From positions 4,102,001-4,166,000 of the forward strand of contig NZ_CP127294.1 in assembly GCF_030285625.1 (NCBI RefSeq): 64,000 bases of DNA, given 5' to 3'. How positions within the stretch are numbered: position 1 is the stretch's first letter; each line of letters begins with the position of its first letter. The notes under the pieces are model-generated. The model saw only the letters and a program-made list of their open reading frames with translations. It did not search any database and was not told the origin of the DNA. Below are positions 49,704-59,000 of this stretch, piece after piece. This stretch comes from Amycolatopsis sp. 2-15. Lineage in GTDB: Bacteria > Actinomycetota > Actinomycetes > Mycobacteriales > Pseudonocardiaceae. Both the position numbers and the translations under genes were made by a program.

Positions 49704-50582
49704 TCACCGTTGCAGGCTCCGCTCCTTGTCCATGTGCGAGAGCTTCTCCGGGTTCCGCACCGCGTAGATGCCGGTGACGAGCCCGTCGTCGATGCGCAAG
49801 GCCAGGACCGTGTCGAGGGCGCCGTCGAAGTGGACGGTGAGGGCGGGGTAGCCGTTGACCTGCGCGGGCAGCCGGGTGGACGTGGCGAGGCGGCCCAGAC
49901 CGGCGCCCAGGATGCGCGCCACGCGGTCGGCGCCGATCACGGGCTTGAGCACGGCCTGCTTGACGCCGCCGCCGTCGCCGAGGAAGACGACGTCCGGGGA
50001 GAGGATGTCGAGCAGGTACTGCAGGTCGCCGGTTTCGATGGCGTGCTGGAAAGCGGCGAGCGCGTCGCGGGTGGCGGTGCGCGAGACGGGCCCGCGCGGC
50101 CGGCGGGCGGCCACGTGCTCCCGCGCCCGGTGCGCGATCTGCCGCACGGCGGCGCCGCTCTTGCCGACGGCGTCCGCGATCTCGCCGTAGCCCAGGTCGA
50201 ACACCTCGCGCAGCACGAACACCGCGCGTTCGGTCGGCGTGAGCGTCTCCAGCACGAGCAGCATGGCCATCGAGACGCTGTCGGCGAGCTCCACGTCCTC
50301 GGCGACGTCCGGCGCGGTCAGCAGCGGCTCCGGCAGCCACGGCCCGACGTAGGACTCCTTGCGCCGCCCGAGCGTCCGTAGCCGGCCCAGGGCTTGGCGC
50401 GTGGTGATGCGCACGAGGTACGCGCGGTGGTTCTGCACCCCGTCGAAGTCGACGTCCACCCAGCGCAGCCACGTCTCCTGCAGCACGTCCTCCGCGTCGG
50501 CGGCCGAGCCGAGCATCTCGTAGGCGATGGTGAACAACAGGTTGCGGTGCGTGAGGAACAGCTCCGTGCTGCGGTCGGCCAT
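49704..50582 (-). CDS. ECF41-type RNA polymerase sigma factor (SigJ-like)
   Basis: 292 aa. Sigma2 region (LLFTIAYEMLGSAADAEDVLQETWLRW) and sigma4 (LTPTERAVFVLREVFDLGYGEIADAVGKS). The C-terminal SnoaL-like extension (about residues 175-292) is diagnostic of ECF41. Both hallmark motifs are present: WLPEP in the linker (GPWLPEPLLT) and DGGG in FLGDGGGVKQAV. The extension replaces a separate anti-sigma factor in regulating activity. ATG with GGGGGAAG upstream. Divergent from its expected AhpD-like partner, with a matching promoter in between. Confidence 0.93.
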   Translation of the reverse strand: MADRSTELFLTHRNLLFTIAYEMLGSAADAEDVLQETWLRWVDVDFDGVQNHRAYLVRITTRQALGRLRTLGRRKESYVGPWLPEPLLTAPDVAEDVELADSVSMAMLLVLETLTPTERAVFVLREVFDLGYGEIADAVGKSGAAVRQIAHRAREHVAARRPRGPVSRTATRDALAAFQHAIETGDLQYLLDILSPDVVFLGDGGGVKQAVLKPVIGADRVARILGAGLGRLATSTRLPAQVNGYPALTVHFDGALDTVLALRIDDGLVTGIYAVRNPEKLSHMDKERSLQR

Positions 50583-50619
50583 GCGCTTCCCCCTTCCGTT
50601 TCGACAGTGTCCCTCACCA

Positions 50620-50646
50620 GATGCCGCCCGGTTGTGTTTCGTGACA
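50620..50646 (-). promoter_or_regulatory. ECF41-type promoter of the sigma factor gene (autoregulation)
   Basis: On the minus strand, TGTCACG (50646-50640), a 16-nt spacer, then CATC (50623-50620) match the described ECF41 consensus TGTCACA-n16-CGTC with one change in each box. The -10 end lies 38 nt from the start codon. Confidence 0.75.
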
Positions 50647-50673
50647 TGTCACAACGGCGGGGTCGCCGGCATC
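50647..50673 (+). promoter_or_regulatory. ECF41-type promoter of the AhpD-like gene
   Basis: TGTCACA (50647-50653), exactly 16 nt, then CATC (50670-50673), continued as CATCTGGTG just like the opposing promoter. The two -35 boxes abut within the palindrome GTGACATGTCAC (50641-50652). Confidence 0.8.
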
Positions 50674-50715
50674 TGGTGGGCATCAGTTCGCGAAACGACG
50701 AGTGAGGACGACTCC

Positions 50716-51195
50716 ATGACCCGCATGAACCTGTTCGAGAACGAGTTCGCCACCAAGTTCGCCAAGCGCTTCGCTTCCGCGAGCCTCCTGTTCGAGAAGT
50801 CGGCCCTGCCGAAGTCGACCCAGGAACTGGTCAACCTGCGCGCCAGCCAGCTCAACGGCTGCGGCTTCTGCGTCGACATGCACACCAAGGACGCCGCGGC
50901 CGCCGGCGAAACCGCGGTGCGCCTCGCGCTGGTGGCCGCGTGGCGCGAATCCACCGTGTTCACCGAGGCCGAACGCGCCGCCCTCGCGCTCACCGAGGAA
51001 GCCACCCGCATGGCCGATTCGGCCGGCGTCTCGGACGAGACGTGGTCCCACGTCCGCAAGAACTTCGACGACGACCAGATCGCGGCGCTGGTGTGCCTGG
51101 TGTCGATGATCAACGCGGCGAACCGCATGAACGTGATCGTGCGGAACCCGGGTGGTTCCTACGAGCCGGGGATGTTCGACGCGCTGGTGAACTGA
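50716..51195 (+). CDS. Carboxymuconolactone decarboxylase / AhpD-like protein (ECF41 partner)
   Basis: 159 aa, all-alpha AhpD fold. CxxC-type redox motif in LNGCGFCVDMHTKDA (about residues 50-64) with the conserved His. The family is the standard target of ECF41 sigma factors. ATG at 50716 behind GAGG, about 43 nt from the promoter -10. Probably a redox protein; true decarboxylase activity is not implied by the fold. Followed by a strong hairpin. Confidence 0.93.
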   Translation: MTRMNLFENEFATKFAKRFASASLLFEKSALPKSTQELVNLRASQLNGCGFCVDMHTKDAAAAGETAVRLALVAAWRESTVFTEAERAALALTEEATRMADSAGVSDETWSHVRKNFDDDQIAALVCLVSMINAANRMNVIVRNPGGSYEPGMFDALVN

Positions 51196-51205
51196 AGCTG
51201 CCGGT

Positions 51206-51234
51206 CCGGCCCGGGGATTTCCGCCCCGGGCCGG
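51206..51234. terminator. Hairpin terminator after the AhpD-like gene
   Basis: An 11-bp GC stem (CCGGCCCGGGG, 51206-51216; complement 51224-51234) with a 7-nt loop begins 11 nt after the stop codon. No T-run. Confidence 0.65.
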
Positions 51235-51355
51235 GCGGAAACCCCAGCGGCGGAGTCCGCAGTGGACGGTTGCACGGGTTGCGCGCCGTCCTCGTGTTCG
51301 GTGTCGGAGCTGCTGACCCCGTTCAGCCCGGTCGTGTACAACCGATAGCGGCACA

Positions 51356-51976
51356 TCACCGCACCTCGGCCGACGCGGTGGTTTCCCACGCGAAACCGTC
51401 GGGGTCCGTGAAAGCTTCCTCTCCGCCGACCACCGCGATGCGGTGCGCGCCCGTCCCAGCGGGGGCCACGCCGGCGTCCTTCGCCAGTGCGCGGCGGCGG
51501 TACAGCGCCAGCTTCACCGGCCCCGTCTCGAACTCGACGTACATGCGCGCGAAGCTCTTGCCCACGCTCAGCCCGCGCGAGGCGTAGAACTTCTTGCTCG
51601 CGGCCACATCGTCGACGCCGAGCAGGAGCACGACGGCGTCGAACTCCCGTGCGGCCGGGCCGGTGTCCTTCTTGGCGGACGTCGCGACCTTCCAGATCGT
51701 GCCGTCGGGGGCCCGGACGACGCCGCCGTAGCCCCACATGGATTTCGCGGGGGCCTTGAGCGTCGTGGCGCCGGCGGCGAGAGCCGAGGAGATGAGGGCG
51801 TCGACGTTGGCGGGCTGGGAGACCGTCAGCGAGAGCGTGAAGCCGCGGAAGCCGTCGGACGGTTCCTGCGACTCCCGCAGACGCAGGCGGGAGCCGAGCC
51901 CGAAAGCGTCGGCGTAGAAGCGTTCGGCGGCGGTGGGATCGGTCACTTCGAGGGTGATGGTGTCGATTGAGGTCAT
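51356..51976 (-). CDS. VOC (glyoxalase/bleomycin-resistance fold) protein, two tandem modules
   Basis: 206 aa. Two VOC half-modules: residues about 1-95 (ITLEVTDPTAAERFYADAFGLG ... GGVVRAPDGTIWKVAT) and about 110-206 (FDAVVLLLGVDDVAASKKFYASRGLSVG ... EAFTDPDGFAWETTA). Metal ligands are not obvious. Role unknown; candidates include glyoxalase-like or resistance proteins. Start at ATG 51976 (MTSIDTITLEV), where the VOC domain begins; the in-frame extension upstream is unsupported. Confidence 0.85.
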   Translation of the reverse strand: MTSIDTITLEVTDPTAAERFYADAFGLGSRLRLRESQEPSDGFRGFTLSLTVSQPANVDALISSALAAGATTLKAPAKSMWGYGGVVRAPDGTIWKVATSAKKDTGPAAREFDAVVLLLGVDDVAASKKFYASRGLSVGKSFARMYVEFETGPVKLALYRRRALAKDAGVAPAGTGAHRIAVVGGEEAFTDPDGFAWETTASAEVR

Positions 51977-52141
51977 GGCTGGAACGGTAAGCGCGCGAGC
52001 GTGATTAGTGCTTCTCCATTCCTGCTCAGTGTTCGGTGACCGGTTGCTGCCAGTTTGATTTCCGGTGCCCGGAGTCCGGTAGGTTCGGCCCATGGGTGGC
52101 GAATGGGGGCCTCGCTCAGCTCGGGCGAGGCGTCGCGGCGC

Positions 52142-52837
52142 ATGACGAGGCAAATCACCGAAACGACCAACGTCGATCCACCGCCGCCGCGCGAGTCGAT
52201 CCGGGCGTTGCTGCGGCGCCGCCGCCGGGGTGTCGGCCGGTTCAGGGGCATCCAGTACTGGCTGCGCGTGCGGGGCTACTACTTCCTCGCCGCGTTCGCG
52301 GGCCTGTTCGTGGTCAACGCCGTGGTCATCGGGGGCCGGGTCGCCTACGACGTGACTTTGCAGATCGATTCGCCGTGGGACACCTCGAGCCCCGCGCTCG
52401 CCCTGCCGCTGTCACTCGCCGGCTGGCTCGTGGTGACCGGTTTCGCCGGCGCCGTCGCGGGTTACGTGGTGACCGAGGTGACGGACAACCGCAACATCGG
52501 GCGGATGCGCGGCCGCGGGAACGCACGTCGCATCGCGCTCATCCCGCTGCTCGACCGCCTGCAGTACCGCCGGCACGGGTTCGAGGTGCCGCACTACTTC
52601 GGCATCCGGTTCGCCCTGCGCCACGACGGGGACTGGGCTCGCGCGCAGGACCACTGGGAGATCATCGTCGAGAAGTTCCTGAACGCCGCCGAGTCCGATC
52701 GCACCCACGGGCCGCGTCAGGCGATGTGGCAGGCCGTGCTGGAGGCCTCCTACGTCCTGGACGGAATGTCCGGAAAGTGCCCGGTGTGCGAGGAAACCGC
52801 GGCGAAGGGTGAGGGGAGAACCGATGCCCGCCAATGA
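52142..52837 (+). CDS. Membrane protein with C-terminal cytoplasmic domain, partner of the PstS-like gene
   Basis: 231 aa, family not recognised. An Arg-rich start ([19 protein letters not shown]) is followed by two membrane helices (about residues 45-68, YYFLAAFAGLFVVNAVVIGG, and about 85-110, LALPLSLAGWLVVTGFAGAVAGYVV). A soluble domain of about 110 residues ends CPVCEETAAKGEG, containing a single CxxC. ATG at 52142 is the likely start; an in-frame ATG at 52055 is possible. The end overlaps the next start by 14 nt, so both are coupled. Confidence 0.7.
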   Translation: MTRQITETTNVDPPPPRESIRALLRRRRRGVGRFRGIQYWLRVRGYYFLAAFAGLFVVNAVVIGGRVAYDVTLQIDSPWDTSSPALALPLSLAGWLVVTGFAGAVAGYVVTEVTDNRNIGRMRGRGNARRIALIPLLDRLQYRRHGFEVPHYFGIRFALRHDGDWARAQDHWEIIVEKFLNAAESDRTHGPRQAMWQAVLEASYVLDGMSGKCPVCEETAAKGEGRTDARQ

Positions 52838-54635
52838 CCCGCAGCCGCCGCAGACCGTCGACGAGATCGCCCGGAGCCTCTACCGGACGGCTTACCCGGA
52901 GAAGACCGACGATTCCGGCTGGGTCGAGGAGCAGGTGTCGGTGGCCGTCGAGCGGATCAGCCGCGCGGAGCAGGCCGACCCCTCGACGTCGCCGGGCGCC
53001 CGGCCGCTGGACGACGCGGTGATCAACCGCGCCGCGCCGAAGTCGCGCCGGGGCCCGCGCATCGCCGCCGCGGTGGTCTCGGCCGTGGTGGTGCTCGTGG
53101 CCCTCGTGCTCGGGATCGCGGAGCGGCAATGGGTTGCCGAGACCGCGATCAGCGGCGACGGCATCCTCGGCCTCTCCATCGCGGCGGTGGTCGCCGCGCT
53201 GGCCACGAGCGTCAGCTACGTGCGGGTGCGCCGGCGGCAGATCCTGTCGTGCCGGGTGCGGATCGACGCGCCGTTCGGCGTCGACATCGGCGAAACCGTG
53301 CGCCTGGAAGGTGAACACGCGGCCGTGACCGACCCGGGGGTGGTCGTGGTGCGGGTGAAGAACACCGGTGGCTCGACGATCACGGCGGAGGACTACGTGT
53401 CCCCGCTCGCCCTGCACTTCCCGGGGCGGCAGGTGATCTCCGTCGACGCCACCGAGTTCGAGCCCGTCGAGCTGCACCGGGTGATCAGCAAGCTGCCCGG
53501 TTTCACGATCGAGGAAGACCGGGTGCAGCTGCCGAAGGTCCTGCTCGAACGGGAAGCCTCGTACAAGCTCGTGATCGTGCTCTCCGGGACGACGCCGGGG
53601 GAGAAACACCAGATCGCCGTCGAAGGCGTCCTGCGCGACGGCCGGATCACCACCCGCGAAGGCAAGGAGAAGGTCGGACCGGGCACGCTCGCGTGGGGCG
53701 GGCTGACGGCGATCTGCGCCGGTGCGCTCGCGGTGGTGCTGCTGCTCAACAACGTCGCGCCGTTCACCAAGCTGCCGCGGGGCGTGGCGTGCGAAGCGGG
53801 CTCGCTGAGCGTGGAGGGGTCCAGCGCGTTCGGCCGGGCCGCGACGGAGCTGGCCGGCTCGTACGAGGCGTACTGCCCGGGGGCGGCGGTGAAGGTCGGC
53901 ACGCCGGGCAGCGTGGAAGGCCTGCAGCGCCTGCACGACGGCACCATCGACCTCGCCCTGTCCGATGGCAAGTTCGACGAGCCCGACTTCACCCGGTTCG
54001 TGCCGCAGAAGCTCGCGATCGTCCCGTTCACGTTGGTGGCGAGCAAAAACGTGCCCGTCGACAGCCTGTCGGTGGCGGACGTGCGGAAGATCTTCACCGG
54101 CGGCGCCCGCGTCTGGAGCGACATCACCGGTAACCTGCGCGACACGGGCGTGATCCGCGTCGCGGGCCGCTCCACCTCATCGGGCACGCGCCGCACGCTG
54201 GAGAACTACCTCCTCGGCACGCCTTCCGCCCCGATCGGCCAGGCCCCGGCCACGTCCGACTCCTGCCGCGACCTGCGCCCCGACCTCGCGGCCTCGTCCC
54301 CGATCATCTGCGAACAAGGCTCGACCGGCGACCTCATTGACCGCATCGCCACCCTCGGCGACGCCATCGGCTACGCGGACGTCTCCGACGTGGCCCAGTC
54401 GAGCGCCGTGAAGAAGATCAGCCTCGACGGCCGCGACGCCACCCTGGACGACATCCGCGGCGGCTATCCGTTTTGGACGGTGGAGGACGTGTTCAGCCGG
54501 GGGCCACTGGAATCGGGGTCGTTGGCGGCGGCGTTTCGGGACTACCTGCTGACGCCCGAGGCGCGGAACGCAATGGCGGGGTTTCAGTACTACGCGTGTG
54601 CGGCGGGGGAGCAGGATCTCTGCGACCGGCGGTGA
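52824..54635 (+). CDS. Multi-pass membrane protein with C-terminal PstS-like substrate-binding domain
   Basis: 603 aa. N-terminal cytoplasmic part, two helices (about residues 79-100 and 112-135), and a beta-rich domain of about 140 residues. A third helix (about 290-313, GLTAICAGALAVVLLLNNVAPF) is followed by a PBP_like_2/PstS-type domain (about 325-600: LSVEGSSAFGRAATELAGSYE; STSSGTRRTLENYLLG; GYADVSDVA). The domain is tethered, not secreted, and no ABC transporter genes are nearby, so sensing or scaffolding may be more likely than uptake. ATG at 52824 follows GAGGGGAGAA. Confidence 0.75.
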   Translation: MPANDPQPPQTVDEIARSLYRTAYPEKTDDSGWVEEQVSVAVERISRAEQADPSTSPGARPLDDAVINRAAPKSRRGPRIAAAVVSAVVVLVALVLGIAERQWVAETAISGDGILGLSIAAVVAALATSVSYVRVRRRQILSCRVRIDAPFGVDIGETVRLEGEHAAVTDPGVVVVRVKNTGGSTITAEDYVSPLALHFPGRQVISVDATEFEPVELHRVISKLPGFTIEEDRVQLPKVLLEREASYKLVIVLSGTTPGEKHQIAVEGVLRDGRITTREGKEKVGPGTLAWGGLTAICAGALAVVLLLNNVAPFTKLPRGVACEAGSLSVEGSSAFGRAATELAGSYEAYCPGAAVKVGTPGSVEGLQRLHDGTIDLALSDGKFDEPDFTRFVPQKLAIVPFTLVASKNVPVDSLSVADVRKIFTGGARVWSDITGNLRDTGVIRVAGRSTSSGTRRTLENYLLGTPSAPIGQAPATSDSCRDLRPDLAASSPIICEQGSTGDLIDRIATLGDAIGYADVSDVAQSSAVKKISLDGRDATLDDIRGGYPFWTVEDVFSRGPLESGSLAAAFRDYLLTPEARNAMAGFQYYACAAGEQDLCDRR

Positions 54636-54721
54636 CGCGGTTTGCGCGCTGGTCGGTGCCGGCCCTCATCTCCGACGGCGATGCGCCCACCTGACCGGAA
54701 CTGACGACCTACGCTTGAGCT

Positions 54722-55297
54722 GTGATCAACTGGCGCAATACCACCCACGACTGGGCCGGCACGGTGGACACCGCACACCTCAAGGTCGTCCGCTCCGCAC
54801 CGGCGGAGTTCGCCCCGGGCGGTGTGCGGCATCTGGTGCTTGAGGTCTTGGCCTACGCCGCGGAAGAGGCCGAGTCGCGCGGCAGCGGTATCGCCGTGGT
54901 CACCCGGCACGCGGATGGTTCGATCTCTGTAGCCGACGATGGGCGCGGCACCGACACCCGCGTCGACGCTGCCGGGCGCACCGTCAAGAAACCGGTCATG
55001 GCTACCAAGGACCTGCGCTTCTTTGACCACCCGGCGGCCGCCACTCTGCCTGACGGGCATCCGCGCCGGGGCATGTCAGTGGTGGCAGCGCTGAGCGAAT
55101 GGCTCGAGCACATCAACCGCCGCGCGAACGGATCGTGGAGGCAGCGCTACGAGCACGGCATCCCCGTGACCGACCTGACCCCGATCTGCGACGACGGCGC
55201 AACAGGCACCACCGTCCACTTCCTTCCGACGCTGCGCGGGCCGGTGGACTTCAGGGGGCTGGACTTCGGACCGCACTTGACCGTGGTCCTCCGTTGA
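54722..55297 (+). CDS. GHKL-type ATPase-domain protein (GyrB N-terminal-like)
   Basis: 191 aa. Residues about 35-75 (GGVRHLVLEVLAYAAEEAESRG...VADDGRGTDTR) match the N-box/G1 arrangement of GHKL ATPases (DDGRGT). A later FLPTLRGPVDF segment resembles GyrB-like proteins, and the GMSVVAALSEWLEH helix follows the lid. There is no transducer, kinase or DNA-binding domain. Function unknown. GTG start at 54722; RBS weak. Confidence 0.65.
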   Translation: MINWRNTTHDWAGTVDTAHLKVVRSAPAEFAPGGVRHLVLEVLAYAAEEAESRGSGIAVVTRHADGSISVADDGRGTDTRVDAAGRTVKKPVMATKDLRFFDHPAAATLPDGHPRRGMSVVAALSEWLEHINRRANGSWRQRYEHGIPVTDLTPICDDGATGTTVHFLPTLRGPVDFRGLDFGPHLTVVLR

Positions 55298-55448
55298 TGG
55301 GCCAACGCCAGCCCGTGGTGCGGACATTGGCCGTTGGTGCCGACGGAGCAGGTTGGCCGCCGGAACTCCGGGCACGTCTTAGGTGACGTTGGGTGGGTGG
55401 ACGGGTCCCGACGAGGGCCAACGGCCGCACCGAGGCCGTCTCTCGGGG

Positions 55449-55910
55449 TCAGTACTCGTTCTTGATCACGAAGTAGGACCCGCGGATCGTGCCCGCCAGT
55501 TTGGACTTCTGGCGAGCGAACTTGAACGAGGGGAGTTCCTCGGGAATTTCCATCCCGTCGGACAGCTTGAACCCGACAGCCCGCTTGCCGGACTCGTCGA
55601 TCGTGTACATGACGTTGATCGACAGCCCGTTCTCGTAGAAGACGTAGGCCATCCGGATGTTCTCGACCTGGAACGCGGTCGCCTCGAGCGGGCGGGAGGC
55701 GATGACGATGCCGCGTTCCTCCGAAAGGATCCGGCGGACCCAGTCGACGGTCGCCGCGGCGTCGGCGGCGGGCTCGACCGTGAAGACGTGGTCGTACTTG
55801 TTCTTGAAGTACCGGGCCTCGTTCGCGCGCAGGCCGGCGAGCGCGGCGGCGACCGGCGACGACTCCAGGCCGGCGGTCGATACGGTGCTGAAGTCCACGG
55901 TGTGGGTCAT
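55449..55910 (-). CDS. Conserved-looking hypothetical protein
   Basis: 153 aa, no recognised family. Mixed alpha/beta with regular amphipathic pattern: YFKNKYDHVFTVEPAADAAATVDWVRRIL, then strands AYVFYENGLSINVMYTIDES and GTIRGSYFVIKNEY. No signal peptide or membrane segment. Start at 55910 (MTHTVDFSTV) has CGGAGG 11 bases upstream. Codon use is normal for the window, so it is likely a real gene. Confidence 0.6.
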   Translation of the reverse strand: MTHTVDFSTVSTAGLESSPVAAALAGLRANEARYFKNKYDHVFTVEPAADAAATVDWVRRILSEERGIVIASRPLEATAFQVENIRMAYVFYENGLSINVMYTIDESGKRAVGFKLSDGMEIPEELPSFKFARQKSKLAGTIRGSYFVIKNEY

Positions 55911-55993
55911 GGCGAGTGCCTCCGCGTCTCGGTCCGGTCGGCGGAGTCGGGCGTCGTCCACCGACGGCCAGCGTAGGCGTAGGGGAGCGCAGG

Positions 55994-56024
55994 CGCGGCC
56001 CGCCCCGGAGCAGGGCGGGCCGCG
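55994..56024. terminator. Hairpin terminator of the subtilisin-like protease gene
   Basis: A 12-bp stem (CGCGGCCCGCCC, 55994-56005; complement 56013-56024) with a 7-nt loop lies 10 nt beyond the protease stop codon on the minus strand. Confidence 0.65.
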
Positions 56025-56033
56025 AGAGAAACG

Positions 56034-59000
56034 TCAGCGAAGCCCGAAAGCCCGCACGATCGTCTGCGTGACGGAGTTGCCCGCGGAATCACCGGCGGTC
56101 ACCCGCAGCGAGGCGAACCGCGCCTTTTTCGGTGCGTCCAGGCGGTAGTCGCCGCGGTGGTCGTCGGAGAGGCGGGTCCAGGTGGTGCCGTCGTCGTAGG
56201 AGACCTCCACGCGGGGTGCGCGAAGGGTGCCGCCGCCCGCGATCGAGACGGGGGTCAGGCCCACGGAGACCGGGGCGCGTTGTTCGACGGTGACGCCGAA
56301 CTTCGAGTCGCGGGGCACGGTTCCGGAGGCGTTGGGGTCGAGATCGTAACGGATCTGCAGCAGCGGCAACAGGTCCTGCCCACCGGAGACCTTCGGGGCG
56401 GCCGAGGTGAACGTCCACGCCGTCGTGGTCGAGGACGAGTAGGGGCTCAGCGCCGCGTCGCGCTCGTTCGCCACGACCAGGCGGTACTGCCGCGGTCCGG
56501 AGCTGGGCGCGGTGGGATACATGATGAGCCCGTTGTCGGATTCGCCCAGCTGCGTGTCGCCCTGGAACAGGGTCACGGTCTGGTGCGAGTGCTGCGCGTC
56601 GGAGATCGCGCCGACGTGGTCGGCGTTGCCGTAGCCCGGCACGTCGATCCGCAGCTGGTCGCCGGTGCGCGTCGGGCCGAGGTAGTTGTTGTTGAGGTAC
56701 GGCCGCTGGATGGGCGTGAACCAGTCGTCGCTGGACACGGTGCCGGGCCGGTACGTCCGCGCCACGCCCCACTCGCCCAGCACGCCGTCGGTGACCTCGT
56801 GGCCCCACCGGTTCGCGCCGTCGGTGGTGACCCAGTCGGTGCGGTGCCCGCTGGCGGCCATGGCGACGTAGGTCCCGATGCCCCACTCCGAGTACGACGG
56901 GAAGTCGTACCGCCATTCCTCACCGCCACCCTGGGGGACGGCACCGGCGAACGTCTCGTCGACGCGCGCGAGGTTCTTGCCCGACGCGTGGACGACCATG
57001 TCCTGGGGCACGTCGTTGTGCCACGTGTGCATGAGGTCGTAGAGGTACGCCGGTGCCGGGTGCGACTCCGTGCGCAGCGTCGCGTTGCGCTGCCGGGCCT
57101 GGGCGATCAGCTTGGCGCCCTCGTCGGCGCTGAGGAGCCCGACGTCGACGGGGCTCGGGTGCAGCGAGTCCGTGCCGAAGAACAGGCTCTGCCGCCCGGG
57201 CCGGTCGTTGGCCACCAGCAACACCTTGGCACCGGCGTCGGCCGCAGCCTTGGCCAGCTCGGCCGGGTTCGCCGTCGCGGTGCGCCGGATGACCACCGCC
57301 TTGCCCTGTGCCTTGAGGCCCGCGTAGTCCGACGGCGCGCCGTTGCCCGCGAATACCAGCGGCAGGTTCCGGGTTCCGTCGGGTAGCGGGGTGACACCCG
57401 CCTGGCGCAGGACGTCGGTGTAGTCGGTGCCCCGGGCGGACACCGTCAGGCCGGGCTGTTCCTTGCGCCACCGCGCGCCGACGATGAAGTCGCCGTGCGT
57501 CACCTTGCCCTGCGGCTGGATCCACAGGCTGTCGGCGCCCGCGTCGGCGAGCCCGAAGTCGTGCCAGCGGCCGTCCGGATTGAGCATCCGCGAGTACTCG
57601 AGCCGTAGGTAGCTCGGCACGCCGGGCTGCGGGGTGGTCTCGTCGACCAGCCGGACGTGGCCGGCGTCGAGTGTGATCGTGCGGTCCCCGTCGAACGTGA
57701 AGTCGGGGTCGCCGAGCAGCGCCACGCCCTGGGAGTTCGGGCCGTGGACGCCGGGCACGGTCAGGTATCCGAGTGCCGAGTACTGGTCGTCCGGCGTGTA
57801 GAAGCTCACGCTGCCGTCGACCGGCACCGGGATCGGGATCGGATCGCCCGCGCGGAGCACGATCACGAAGGCGGAGGCGGGTTGGCCGGCGGCGTCCTTG
57901 ACGTTGATGGTCAGCAGGTGCGTCAGCGCGCCGAGCGAAACCGCGGTGTGCGCCGCGAGCGCGCCGTCCGGACCGGTGGCCAGGATCTGGGCGGTGAAGC
58001 CATCGGACGCGCCTGGCGCGGCGTGCGGGTCGATGGTCACGGTGACCGCGGCGGTGCCGTGCGCGGGCACGGTGACCCGGTCGGCCGAGAGCGTGAACAT
58101 CCCCTTCGGCACGCCGGGCGCGGCGACCGACAGGGCGAGATTCACCGGCGTGGCACCGAAGTTGGTGTACGTCACCGGGCGGCGGACCGCGGCGGACCCG
58201 TTCTGCCCGGCGTACGCGGTGGCCGAGGCGAAGATCCCGGCTCGGGCGGCGGCCGCCACGTCCACGCGGCCGCTGCCGGCCTGGAACGCGGTGTAGCCGG
58301 GAGTCTGCTTGGCGGTGCTGGTCAGCAGGTCCTTCAGCTGGGCGCCGGTGAGCTCGGGGTGTTTCGCGGCGAGCAGCGCGGCGGCGCCGACCACGTGCGG
58401 CGTGGACATCGACGTGCCGCTCATCGTCTGGTAGAAGCCCTCGCCTTCGGCGGTGTATTGCGACCGAGCGGCCAGGATGTCGACGCCCGGCGCGGTGATC
58501 TCCGGCTTGAGCGCGCCGTCGCCGACCCGGGGTCCTTCGCTCGAGAACTCGGCGAGGTGATCGGTGCTGTCCACCGCGCCCACGGTCAGCGCCGCGTCGG
58601 CGGCGCCGGGCGAGCTGACGGTGCCGGCGCCGGCGGTGTTGCCCGCGGCGATCACGAACAGCGCGCCGGTCTGCGCGCTGAGCCGGTTCACCGCCTGGGA
58701 CATCGGATCCGTGCCGTCGGAGGGCTCCTGCGAGCCCAGGCTCATGTTGATGATCTTGGCGTGCTCGTCGACCGCCGCCCACTCCATGCCGGCGAGGATC
58801 TCGGAGTCGCTGCCGGAGCCGGAGTTCGCCAGCACCTTGCCGATGTGCAGGCGAGCGCCCGGGGCGACACCCTTTTCGGTGCCGCCGGACGCGGCGCCCG
58901 TGCCGGCGATGGTGGAGGCGACGTGGGTGCCGTGGCCGTAGAGGTCCTTGACGTCCTCGCCGGGGATGAAGCTGCGCGTGTCGACGATGCGTCCCGCCAG

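Noticed and set aside
54473..54694. Short plus-strand open frame overlapping the end of the PstS-like gene
   Set aside because: It lies inside the coding frame of the larger gene, has no ribosome site, and Gly/Val/Arg-rich low-complexity sequence.
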